A stretch of DNA of 20,218 nucleotides from Penium margaritaceum (GCA_023375785.1 SZWC01025791.1:1-20218); one strand, 5' to 3'; positions 9,292-17,740 are shown, counted from the first letter of the stretch. Notes: generated by a model not told the origin, from the sequence alone. Numbers and translations are program-made.

Positions 9292-10243
9292 CATTGAAAA
9301 TTTGCCCCTCCGCGTGCCCAAGTGCGCCGCAAGGAGGCATTGATGAGCCGCCAGAGAGGAAAATCCTCGTAGCTGGATCTAGCGGCTCGAGGATTGGTCA
9401 GATCCAAAAATGGAGGATTGCCCCTAAAAGTTGATGAGTCGCTCAATCTGGTGGAAGTTGTACAGAATCGGACAAGTAACGAGGGAGATATGTGCTTCCA
9501 AAGTTGGGGTGTGCGCGGCGGCTCTGGAAGCCGGCCGCGACTCGACTTCCGGTGAATAATCGACCGGACCGAGTAACAAATGTCCATCTGGAGATTTTGC
9601 TCTGGAAAGACTGCCGAGGCGTCCGGTGGATAATCCACTGGATCCAGTTGTGCAGGTTGTTCTTGAGGGATAGCCATTTTCCTGCCTCGGCGTCCGAAAC
9701 TCAGTAGTATGTTTTGTTACTCAGAGACGGTCAAAATTCTGACTTCAGGTCCGCGGACAGGATTCAAACCTCGTCCCACCCCATCACCAAACTCGACCCA
9801 AAAGTGGCAGACGTACGTCGACTTATTGCAGGGGACCCCTACATCACGTGCAATGGTATCTGCGCCTTGTAAAAGACATTTTGCACGTGAAGGAAGGTGC
9901 CACGGCGTGTGCGCACCATGGAGCTGGTAGGCGTTTCTGTGGTGGGTGAGACTTGCACTTTGGCAAGCGTAACTTGGGCTACGCTTGGCCAAATCACGCA
10001 CGGTTTGGTGCATTGGAGAGCTCGTGACTAGCCCTATGAATGTTCTGATCATGTCCATGTACAAGCACCAACGCAAAATGCCGTTATTCTCTTCACAAAC
10101 TGATTGTCTCTAGATTCTTGCTCACATAGCGTGAGGCGACCAGAAAGCTCACGTGTAGTCTCAGATTCACCCAAAACAAAAGACATGAACCACTAGAGAA
10201 GATCACACCAACGTTGGGACCGCACTATGTAGAATTCCCGACA
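9292..10243 (+). repeat. 3' LTR of Copia element 1
   Basis: This 952-base copy matches the 5' LTR along its whole length, with no internal duplication. It starts right after the polypurine tract and ends GACA directly before the right GCCAC duplication. Compared with the 5' copy the TATA box has become TATGAAT (10035-10041) and one palindrome arm is altered. It would supply the polyadenylation site of an element transcript, but I cannot place the cleavage site from sequence alone. Confidence 0.9.
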
Positions 10244-10248
10244 GCCAC
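10244..10248. repeat. 5-bp target site duplication (right) of Copia element 1
   Basis: GCCAC, identical to 3766-3770, directly follows the 3' LTR. Beyond it the purine-rich host DNA seen before the element resumes. Confidence 0.8.
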
Positions 10249-10381
10249 AAGGGGGAGGGCAGAAGGTGGAGAGAGGTGGGGGAGTGGTGGATCAGGGACC
10301 TCTATGGAGTTTCCTGTGGATAGGATGCAACTATAATGGGTNAGACTCGCAAACCCGGAAAAGATTTTTGGGGTTGAGTGG

Positions 10382-10887
10382 TTGCACATAAAGTGGTTGC
10401 GGAGACAACAGGAGCGGGCGGCACATTACCAGGCTCATCGGATCAATCCGTGGCGATACTGTCAGCGAGAGCAAGACCAATTGGTACATGAGCCATCTAG
10501 AGAGGAGAGGGTCTCCTTTCAGGAAGGTACCCCTGGAGCAGAGCATGCCAAAAAGGAGGTGAAAGGGGGACAGGAGCACACTACCCGACTCAGGGGTGGC
10601 ACAAGGGATGACACGGGCCAACCATGGGTGATGCCAAACAACGAGGAATTTGAGTACACGCGATTGCAGAGGATTTCCTCTGATGGTGGTTCCTAGGTTT
10701 GTATAGGAACGCCAAGGACCCACAGAGATGCCCAGAGGTACGACATCCAGACGAGCATGATTGGAAATACCAATAAAGGCTCGAGGAATGGAGACAAGGG
10801 GCAAAGGAGGAGTACCAAGACTTCCATGACAGGCTATACATTGTGAGGTTGTGGGGCCAAGGGTTCGGAGGGTCGAGGTATGGTTAA
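10382..10887 (+). pseudogene. Broken coding-like remnant of unknown function
   Basis: I do not recognise this. A + frame from 10382 is open to the TAG at 10694 and gives a charged, Arg/Gln/Glu-rich product (for example KWLRRQQERAAHYQAHR). A second frame takes over with good overlap, reading WWFLGLYRNAKDP, then EEWRQGAKEEYQDFHDRL and YIVRLWGQGFGG, with a TGA near 10678 and a TAA at 10774, and closes at the TAA at 10885. The residue mix (Trp, Tyr, His, acidic and basic together) is unlike the skewed translations elsewhere in the purine-rich DNA, which suggests a decayed gene or another retroelement fragment. There is no start or domain I can name. A single N lies just upstream at 10342. Confidence 0.4.
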
Positions 10888-10989
10888 TAAAAAATAGCAC
10901 CAAAAATAGCAGGAAAATGAGGAGCCTCACCTACTGCTACTCCTCTCGCCACTCCATCAACAAGAGGGCATTGGGGCCAGAGTACATTG

Positions 10990-11507
10990 GGAGCTTTGAC
11001 TGAGTTATGGTTAATCACCCACATTTTATACACTTGATTACCTATGTGTACTACACTTCTATTATCTTCACTTCCCAGAAGTTTACTAGCATGTATCCGC
11101 TTGTTAAATCCCTAATTTTGCAGTGAACAAGTGTGATTGTGTTTTCGAAGAAGTTTGCATAATTGTTCAAATAATTTCAAATAAGTATGTCCCATCAATT
11201 TAAGAATATACTTAATTGTTTAAACACTAACCAAATTCTTTCCTGGAAACTCAATCGGGTATGTCTGTGATGCACAGCAAGTGACCAAAATCAAGAAACA
11301 AAATAGAGATCACTATTTGTAGGTAAACAGGACATACATTTACTTCTCTTAAAGTTCACAAGTGGCATTAGCATGATTCGCTCGAAGTCAACACAAAAAC
11401 ATATTTGGACGACGTAACAAGTAGTGTATTATAGAGATCCTAGAATTTTCAAACATACATGTTTTCCTGTCTTGCTCCCCTCCCCAATATGTCAAATGTA
11501 TTGGTTG
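10990..11507. other. AT-rich stretch without recognisable genes
   Basis: From about 10990 the base composition changes from purine-biased and GC-rich to AT-rich, with no strand bias. I see no open frame of note, no transposon ends and no RNA gene between here and the tandem units that start near 11508. Confidence 0.6.
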
Positions 11508-12554
11508 AGTGTATTGGGGTTTGTATCGTAAGCTTGCTCAAAATCGTACACAAGTGTATCTATACACATGCTTACTAATTCATAACCCTTTCAGGTACAC
11601 CTCCCAGTACTCTCCTCCAATGCAATTAGTATTGTGGGGGGGAGGACGACCTCTCCCCCCCCCCCCCCCCCCTCTACCCCAAAAAGTAGAAATGTGTGTG
11701 GTGTACATATTTGTAATTGTAGCAGATCGACATCCAAAAGAATACATATGTGTACTCTTCTATATTGTAATGAAAATCAATGTGGAGCTCCGGTCGTTAT
11801 ATGTTGACGGTTTGGAGAAGAGCAAATTTATTTTAACTTATAAACAAGCAAAATTTGCTTGCGCACATTGCGAGATCAGAAACGTCACCTCCACCGGAAG
11901 TCCTTCACCCCCCCCCCCCTAGACCAAGCGAGTGTGTTGGGGGACTCTATCCGATGGTGTATCTTGCATACAGTAAAAGTAAGACACAAGTGTACTTATA
12001 CATGTGCACTAAGTCGAACCCCCTCCAGATACGCCTCCGAATTCACGCCTCCGATACACTTCGACATCGGCTGGGGAGGGGGAGTACGTATTGTCCAAAT
12101 CCCTCCGTAAAAGGTGACAAGTGTATTGGGTTTGTATTGGTAACTGAAGTGGATAGAAAAAAAAACAGAATGATCAAGTGTATTCTCTTAAAAATAAAGA
12201 AGCAAGAACTTGCTTATGCACACGATTCGTTTTAGGAAGGATACAAATGGCATTCCAACTCAAAGTACCCCCCCCCCAACACAGCGGGTGTATTGGGGGA
12301 CTGTATCACAAGTGTATTTGCACAATTGTGCATTAAGTTGACTTATCCTCCAAATACACAGCCCGATACACACCCCTGATACACTTGCACTTCGCATGGG
12401 AGGGGGGAGACGATCTCACTCCCTCAGAAGTGTAAACTGTATCTGGCGAGTGCATTGGCAATTGCTGTGGGTAGACAACCACAAGAAATCACATATGTAT
12501 TTCTTACATCGGAGGAAAAAAATCAAAAACCCCAATTCAATCCGACGTGGGGAA
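11508..12554. repeat. Three imperfect tandem units of about 360-420 bp, each with a C-run
   Basis: Units start near 11508 (AGTGTATTGGGG), 11931 (AGTGTGTTGGGGG) and 12287 (GGTGTATTGGGGG). Each then has a TTGTATC-like word, CAAGTGTA, a run like TACACATG, a block of GATACRC words and a GGGGAGG-like G tract. Units 1 and 3 share a segment resembling ACATATGTRT followed by TTCTT or CTCTT. C-runs follow: 18 Cs at 11655-11672 inside unit 1, 12 Cs at 11908-11919 and 10 Cs at 12268-12277 at the ends of units 1 and 2. Spacings are 423 and 356 bases. Short open frames here are too compositionally simple to call genes. The third unit is cut by the insertion of Copia element 2. Confidence 0.65.
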
Positions 12555-12559
12555 GGGGG
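12555..12559. repeat. Probable 5-bp target site duplication (left) of Copia element 2
   Basis: GGGGG precedes the 5' LTR and GGGGG also follows the 3' LTR (18315-18319). Length and position fit a copia target duplication, but a G-run is low in information. The left copy sits in GGGGAAGGGGG, which also resembles a polypurine tract. Confidence 0.5.
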
Positions 12560-13127
12560 TGTTAATCTCTTACTGTACATATTTCTTGTGTGGCCGTGAG
12601 TGCGCAGAGCATGCTGGTGCAAGGAGTGGAGGCGACGCACCGTGACGACACGCAACCCTCAAGCTCCGCGCACGTGGTCGCCTCCATCCTGCTCACATGG
12701 CCCATTCTTGCCAGAGCTCGGCGACGCCCTCTCATGTTTAGTTTCCAATGCCAAACCTGTTTTTAGGACTTAGCTATAAGTGACATACTTTAGGTCTTGT
12801 GCTACCACATCTATTTGTGACACGTAACTTGGTATGAGGATAGAGACATAATATGTCAGTTACATGGTGACATAGGTAAGAATGGATCGGGCGAGGCCTT
12901 GCCTGCTCGGTTTTGGGGTTCCGAGGGCATTCGCCCCGATTCGGCCGGCGAGCTCCGCTCGCCGGCCGATGGGTGGAGCTCGACTAGCGAGCTTCCACCC
13001 GTAACAGCTCTATGAGCTGTTGTGTTTTTTCCACCCGCCATGGCTGTGCACTAACTTAGAGCAACTGTGCGCAGTACATCACCGTTTGCTGAACCGTATA
13101 TGCATTGGAACCGCAGCAAGATTGTGA
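12560..13127 (+). repeat. 5' LTR of Copia element 2
   Basis: Aligns with 17752-18314 from TGTTAATCTCTTACTGTAC to the final TTGTGA. The start TGTTA is canonical; the end lacks the usual CA, so the exact end is inferred from where the copies stop matching and from the adjacent primer site. I see no convincing TATA box. The 3' half holds a cluster of inverted repeats (12941-13021), one of which is missing from the 3' LTR. Confidence 0.88.
12941..13030 (+). other. Cluster of three hairpins followed by a T-run in the 5' LTR
   Basis: Hairpin 1, 12941-12969: 13-bp perfect arms (TCGGCCGGCGAGC and its complement) with a 3-base loop. Hairpin 2, 12971-13000: GGGTGGAGCTCG against CGAGCTTCCACCC, with one bulged base. 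Hairpin 3, 13003-13021: AACAGCTC against GAGCTGTT around TAT. TTTTTT follows at 13025-13030. Hairpins 2 and 3 recur in the 3' LTR (18154-18182 and 18188-18200) but hairpin 1 does not. The cluster may act in the transcript, for example in 3'-end formation or packaging; this is inference. Confidence 0.6.
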
Positions 13128-13139
13128 TGCTATCAGAGC
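13128..13139 (+). other. Primer-binding site of Copia element 2, matching the initiator tRNA-Met 3' end
   Basis: TGCTATCAGAGC directly follows the 5' LTR. It matches TGGTATCAGAGC, the standard plant copia primer site complementary to the 3' end of initiator tRNA-Met, at 11 of 12 bases, with further partial match downstream (AAGG). The position right after the LTR supports the call and fixes the LTR end. Confidence 0.85.
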
Positions 13140-13204
13140 AAGGTTCGTCTTCAAACAGTGGCGGGTGGATTCGGCGCCAGGTGAAATAAGGGACGGTCGA
13201 GTAG

Positions 13205-13600
13205 CGCGTGGAAGTAGATCCGCGCGGCTGCCATGAAAGCAGGCCGTGCGAAGCACTAGGTTCGTCGTTTTCCCAGCCCTAGGCTGCGCCATGCGTAAGG
13301 AGGCGGCAGAAGAGAGGGAGGAGGCCCATTTGAGGGATAAAATTCCAAAAGAGGGGAATCACGTAGTCAATCCGCGCGGCTGCTGTCCCAGAAGGCCGCG
13401 CACGACATCAGGGACGTCGAAAGGCCTGCCCTAGGCCGCGCCAAGAGGGTGGAGGTGGAAGAAGAAAGGATGGTGACGAGGTTGATGAGGAAGGAGACAA
13501 GGAGAGGGAGAACGTAGAATAGATCCGCGCGGCTGCTGTGGTAGCAAGCTGCACACGATACCTGTAACATCANGTCAAGAACAGCGTTTCCCAACGAGCT
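13205..13600 (+). repeat. Three imperfect direct repeats of about 152 bp in the leader of Copia element 2
   Basis: The word TCCGCGCGGCTG starts at 13219, 13371 and 13524, spacings of 152 and 153 bases. Similarity extends beyond the word: units 1 and 2 share a GGCCGYGC segment and CCCTAGGCYGCGCCA, and unit 3 keeps an AGCTGCACACGAT version before breaking off at the N at 13573. The array lies between primer site and gag, in the untranslated leader where copia packaging signals usually sit. The N suggests that further units may have been collapsed. Confidence 0.7.
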
Positions 13601-13731
13601 TCGGGCTCGCGGCATAAAACTGGGCCCAAAGCGGACCCGTTGAATTGCTGCCGAAATTTTCTTCGGCAACAAAACTACCAGACGGCAGAGCTAGCTTGCT
13701 CTAGTAGCTCTCACGGACGCTGCTAGGAGCC

Positions 13732-14847
13732 ATGAGTGCAGCAGAATCCATGCCGGAGGGGCGGGCTGGTGGCGACGCTGCAGCTAACACCGGCGCTGGC
13801 GCTGGGGCCACCTTAACCGGAATGACCTGGGACGACCTCAGAAAGGTCCTGTCACACAAAGACTTGACACCGCCACTGCTGGGCGCACGTGATTTCCTGT
13901 CATGGAAGGACGTGTTCCTGTCATGGGCGGCGGAGCATGGTCTTGAGGACTGTTATCTAGCTCCACCGCCAGAGAACACCGACCCGCGGGTGCTCCTTAG
14001 AGCCTACAACGCCATGGTCCGTGTGCTCCCAGAGGAACAGCAATACTCAGTGTGTCACTTCCGCTTTGGAGGCAAAGGAGAGGACCCTAACAACCCTTGC
14101 AGCGGGGAGCCTCGACCACACGAGGCGTGGCAACACTTGATCACGCGAAAAGAGGAGCAGGAAATGGCTTTGGTCATCGCTCTGGACGAGAAGCCTCGCT
14201 ATCTTCGTCCCAAGCCGGGTGCCCCTGTTGCCAAGTATTGGGATGCCGCCATGGACCTTTGCCGGCGGATCCTTGGTCTCGGTGCAGCCTATACCATCTT
14301 AGAGTGGCTGGACCAAGTCCTTCTGTATCTTGGGGATCAGTACAAGGACTTCCGGCACAGATTGCTTCGGAAGTTGAAGGTTGCGGATACTGAGAACACT
14401 GACCTAGCAGAGGTGTTTGAGGAGTTGTGCAACTACGAAGACATTCTGAAAGATGAGAGCGCAGCAGCAAGTGTGTTCGCGCATCAGGGAGGAGGCACCA
14501 CTCTTCCATCGCACCATGAGTTGGGAGGAGGAGGCAGGGGAGGCCGAGGAGGCGGACAAGGCCATGGCGGCCAAGGGGACGGGGGTCGCGGTCGCGGTCA
14601 GGGAGCAGGAAACAGGACCTGCAACTACTGCGGACAGCCGGGTCACTACTGGAGGGCGTGTCCTTCTCTTCAGCGCATCATGATCCACGCTACAAAACAG
14701 ACACGACCAACAGTGGGCCAGCCACCGCCGCCGCTCGCTCACCCCGCCCAGCATCTGCACACTCCAGCATGGGCGACTCAGGCTGTGGTAGGGCCTCGGG
14801 CGCTGGCACCCTTTGGGGCGGCAACGTTTGGTCCACCACAGCTGTAG
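13732..14847 (+). CDS. gag: gag of Copia element 2 (371 codons, intact frame)
   Basis: Encodes the capsid/nucleocapsid protein that builds the virus-like particle and binds element RNA. The ATG at 13732 follows GCC, a good plant-type context, about 600 bases after the primer site. Residues about 45-250 form a mostly helical, charged capsid region with copia-gag-like features (FLSWKDVFLSWAAEHGLEDC near 55-74; EVFEELCNYEDIL near 227). A Gly/Arg-rich RNA-binding stretch (about 264-293) leads to a complete CCHC zinc knuckle, C-x2-C-x4-H-x4-C, at 14620-14661. The frame ends with TAG at 14845, after which it stays open for another 91 codons. This is the only domain of the element that is uninterrupted, and the product could in principle be made. 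Confidence 0.85.
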   Translation: MSAAESMPEGRAGGDAAANTGAGAGATLTGMTWDDLRKVLSHKDLTPPLLGARDFLSWKDVFLSWAAEHGLEDCYLAPPPENTDPRVLLRAYNAMVRVLPEEQQYSVCHFRFGGKGEDPNNPCSGEPRPHEAWQHLITRKEEQEMALVIALDEKPRYLRPKPGAPVAKYWDAAMDLCRRILGLGAAYTILEWLDQVLLYLGDQYKDFRHRLLRKLKVADTENTDLAEVFEELCNYEDILKDESAAASVFAHQGGGTTLPSHHELGGGGRGGRGGGQGHGGQGDGGRGRGQGAGNRTCNYCGQPGHYWRACPSLQRIMIHATKQTRPTVGQPPPPLAHPAQHLHTPAWATQAVVGPRALAPFGAATFGPPQL

Positions 14848-15123
14848 CCGCACATATATCCATCAGTAGCTCCATCTATACCACCGTATCAGGGGACCTA
14901 CCTCATGCCTCCTTATGCCAGTGCGCCCGCCCCGGTTCCAGCATGGGCGCAGAGAGTGTACGCTGAGACGTCAGAGTCACAGCAGCCGATGGTGCTGCCA
15001 CCTGCATCCGGGTGGGGTGCGCCCACAGAGCTGCACACACCAGAACCGACTGCCACATCTCAACCGCCAGGTCAGAAGTTGGGACACACACATTACCACC
15101 AATCACACATTACCCATGCATGA
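14848..15123 (+). pseudogene. Gag-pol linker in frame with gag after the TAG
   Basis: Reading on in the gag frame past the TAG at 14845 gives a Pro/Ala/Ser/Tyr-rich linker (APAPVPAWAQRVYAETSESQ) ending at a TGA at 15121. It continues the Pro-rich tail of gag, so the TAG is likely a point mutation of a sense codon, possibly CAG. Controlled readthrough is an alternative. The protease frame starts one base over, near the end of this linker. Confidence 0.65.
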
Positions 15124-15366
15124 ATGGTTGTTTGACACTGCTGCCTTGCAGCATATGTCGCCGCATCGTCAGCTATTTGTGACACTACACGCCACACATA
15201 ATGTCGAGGGTGTGAAGACTGGGTCCGGGGAAGTGCTGCCTGTGGAAGCTGTGGGAACTGTGGGGCTTCAAGCACCAGGCGGTGTGTTGTGTTGACTGGT
15301 GTCTTGTATGTGACGTTGTTGAAAGTCAACTTGCTGTCCCGGGGACAACTAGACCAGTAGGCCAAT
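15115..15366 (+). pseudogene. Aspartic protease remnant of Copia element 2
   Basis: The conserved W-x2-D-(S/T)-G-A-x2-H-M active-site segment is read as WLFDTAALQHM, with Asp at 15134-15136. The catalytic glycine is Ala (GCT at 15140-15142), which should disable it. The domain is open to a TGA at 15293; after a frame change it continues with LTGVLYVTLLKVNLLSRGQL, the usual copia protease C-terminus, then a TAG at 15358. The protein is therefore split across two frames. Confidence 0.8.
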
Positions 15367-16415
15367 GTGTCTGCACTTACACAGAGGCAACGCTGCATGC
15401 TATTTGATGCATCTGGTGCGTTGTTGGCTGATGGGCCGCTGCATACTGACATGCTGTACAAACTGACCCTGTTCCCCTTCGTCCAGTCACAGGTCAACCG
15501 TCCCCAAGTGCACGTTCTCACTGGAACTGACGCAACACATACAGAGCTAATTCATCACCGTCGTGCACACATCAACACAGAGACAGTTGCTGATTTGCTA
15601 AAGCACATCCCAGCATACGGCCTCCTCCCCAGTGAGTGTCCACACGGCCTCCAAGCAAGCACATTCTTGAGTGTCACGAAGGGAAGGCCCACAGGCAAAG
15701 CTTTCCCAAATCAAACAGTGTCACTACAAGGCCTCTTGCACTGGTCCATGCGGATCTGACAGGTCCCATGCCAATTCCGTCAGTCCAGTATGCTTCACTG
15801 TATGTCTTAACCTTGACCAATGATTATAGTCGTTTTCGTTGGGCCTTCCTGCTAAAAACCAAAGCAGACGCTCAGCGTGCAGTTAATTAATGGATTCCGC
15901 TGGCAGAGAGACAGACAGGTTGCTCATTGTTGAAGCTGAGAACGGACATAGGAGGAGAGTTCCTAGGTACACTGACATCAGAACTGAAAATGAGAGGAGT
16001 TGAACATTAGTCCACCGCACCCTACACCCCACAAAAAAATGGGGTGGCTGAACGTTGGCACAGAACCCTTGGTGATGCACTGAGCACACTGCTGACCGAG
16101 TCTGGCCTGCCCTTTGGGTTTTGGGAAGAAGCTGTGAAGTATATCATCTGGGTATGGACCCGTGTTCCACAAGGGCCACTGCCCAATTCTGTCACACCCT
16201 GGGAACGTTGGTTTAAAGAGAAGGCTGATCTGAGGCCTGCCAGGGTATGGGGTACAATGGCATGTGTCTGGTTTGCACCACCACAACGGGAGAATAAACT
16301 GAGTCCGAGTGGTCGTTGGTGTGTCTTTGTTGGGGTGTCTCATGCCTCCAAGGCATGGCGGTTTTGGGACCCCACAAATCACTGTTTTGTCGAAAGTCGA
16401 GATGCCTCCTTCTTG
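15367..16415 (+). pseudogene. Integrase remnant of Copia element 2
   Basis: The zinc-binding N-terminal segment starts with HHRRAHINTETVADLLKHIP; a frame change near 15650-15670 leads to LECHEGKAHRQSFPKSN. The catalytic core keeps all three acidic residues: Asp in LVHADLTGPM (15753-15755), Asp in LRTDIGGEF (15945-15947) and Glu in PQKNGVAERWHRTL (16050-16052). The frame is broken by TAA at 15888 and TAG at 16008. The C-terminal part (FGFWEEAVKYI, VWGTMACVWFAPP, FVGVSHASKAWRFWDP) is open to about 16415, where one lost base shifts into the RT frame. Kept catalytic residues fit a younger age than element 1. Confidence 0.88.
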
Positions 16416-17629
16416 AGCATATGCCCTACAAGGTGTTCCGCACACTATGGAATGCTCCCTCACTGTCCATGCAAGAGCACTACCCAGAGCATGTGAGTGT
16501 GCCCATATTCATGTCATCCCAGCCAACGAACGTGGGTCGGGCGGTTCGGCCAACGCTGGACAATGACATGGCTGATCCCGTGCCAAAAGACCTGTTGTCA
16601 CCCACAGATTTGGCCAGCACAGCTTCCAGTGACACTCAAGGACCCCCAGGTCTGATCCCATTGACCCCTCCTGATGAGGTAGAAAGTGCAACAACAGTAT
16701 CGCCCGAACCAGTGCGGCGATTATTGCGCGATCTGCCCAGGGTTGACTACAGAAAATTTTATCACACCGTTGGCCCTGCAGCATTACATCATACGGTGAC
16801 CGAACCACTGACCCTAACTGATGCAAGGGGGAGTCCAGACGCCCCTGAATGGGAAAAGGCAATGGTTGCAGAACTGAACGCATTATTGGAACATGAGGTG
16901 TACGAGCTGGTGCCTTTGCCACCTGGCCGCAAGGCCATAGATGTCAAGTGGATATTCAAGCTGAAAATAAATCTCAAAGGTCTCATTGAGAAGTACAAGG
17001 CACGACTTGTGGCAAAATGTTTCCATCAAGTCCCGGGGCAGGATTTCACAGACACATATGCACCTGCAGGTATGTATGGGACCAGTCGTGCCTTACTTGG
17101 AGTGGCTGTCCATGAGGACTGGGATGTCCACCGAATGGACGTCAAGAATGCTTTCTTGAATGGACCCCTGGAAGAAGAATTGTATGTGAAACAGCCAGAG
17201 GGGTTTGAGGACGGGACAGAACAAGTGTGTCTTCTACTGAAAGCACTGTACAGCCTGAAACAAGCACCTCGGTGCTGGAACGAAGAAATTCGACTCACCC
17301 TGGAGAGTGGTGGGTTCACACAGAGCATCTGTGACCCATCACTCTTCCTCCGCTCGGATAACGGTCTCCCTGTTGCACTGCTGGTCTATGTTGATGATTT
17401 ACTGATCCTGTCCCCCTCTCTCACAATCATTGCACACACCAAAGCACTTCTCACAGCCCACTACAAAATGACAGATTTAGGGAAGGCACTAAACTTTCTA
17501 GGCATGACCATCACACGTGATCACACAGCCCGCACACTGACCTTCCATCAATGCCGATTCATCGCTCATCTTACAGAACGCTTCCAACACCTGGTACAAC
17601 ATCTCTCACAACAGCACACGCGCCCATGA
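16416..17629 (+). pseudogene. Reverse transcriptase remnant of Copia element 2 (RVT_2 type)
   Basis: A 400-codon open stretch carries an acidic integrase-RT linker and then the RT: PEWEKAMVAELNALLEHEVY, DVKWIFKLKI, YKARLVAKCFHQ (Cys where Gly is usual), HRMDVKNAFLNG with the first catalytic Asp at 17138-17140, SLKQAPRCW, and LLVYVDDLLIL (YVDD at 17387-17398). LGKALNFLGMTI follows. The TGA at 17627 results from a one-base frame change near 17590-17605; the true continuation in the other frame reads APMSPDACTHLL, matching the end of copia RT. It lacks its own start, being part of a Gag-Pol polyprotein. Confidence 0.92.
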
Positions 17630-17740
17630 GCCCTGATGCTTGCACACACCTGTTGGATGCACGGACCACCGACTACGGTNCATCCTCATCACTCCTACTT
17701 CAACTGCAACACCTTGGATGCATGCCTGCCGCACTCCCAT
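17606..17740 (+). other. RT-RNase H junction collapsed at an N; RNase H absent
   Basis: After APMSPDACTHLL the sequence reaches a single N at 17680. Beyond it lie only about 60 bases before the polypurine tract. Copia elements normally have an RNase H domain of roughly 150-200 residues here; none of its motifs appears on either side. Either the domain was deleted at this point or the N stands for an unsized assembly gap. The match of N and missing domain favours the gap. Confidence 0.7.

Larger units (their letters stand above)
3771..10243 (+). mobile_element. Copia element 1: complete but decayed Ty1/copia LTR retrotransposon
   Basis: Order on the + strand: 5' LTR (3771-4995), primer-binding site (4998-5012), gag, protease, integrase, reverse transcriptase, RNase H (5116-9246), polypurine tract (9279-9291), 3' LTR (9292-10243), all inside GCCAC target duplications. 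Integrase before reverse transcriptase is the defining gene order of Ty1/copia (Pseudoviridae) rather than Ty3/gypsy. The coding region has about 20 in-frame stops and at least five frameshifts, and several catalytic or metal-binding residues are changed, so it is non-autonomous and old. The element length is inflated by an assembly duplication of 272 bases in the 5' LTR. It lies in purine-rich DNA that continues on the far side. Confidence 0.93.

Noticed and set aside
11859..12235. Overlapping + open frames of 83-126 codons in the tandem-repeat region
   Set aside because: They run through C-runs and repeat units, contain homopolymer-derived Pro tracts, and the same unit in the other copies does not keep the frame.
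13014..13030. Bacterial-type intrinsic terminator (hairpin plus T-run)
   Set aside because: The site lies inside a eukaryotic retrotransposon LTR transcribed by RNA polymerase II, so that mechanism does not apply; it is recorded instead as an LTR hairpin cluster.
13205..13600. CRISPR array, suggested by evenly spaced repeats
   Set aside because: Only three diverged units at 152-base spacing, similarity continues through the would-be spacers, and the host is eukaryotic with the array inside a retroelement leader.
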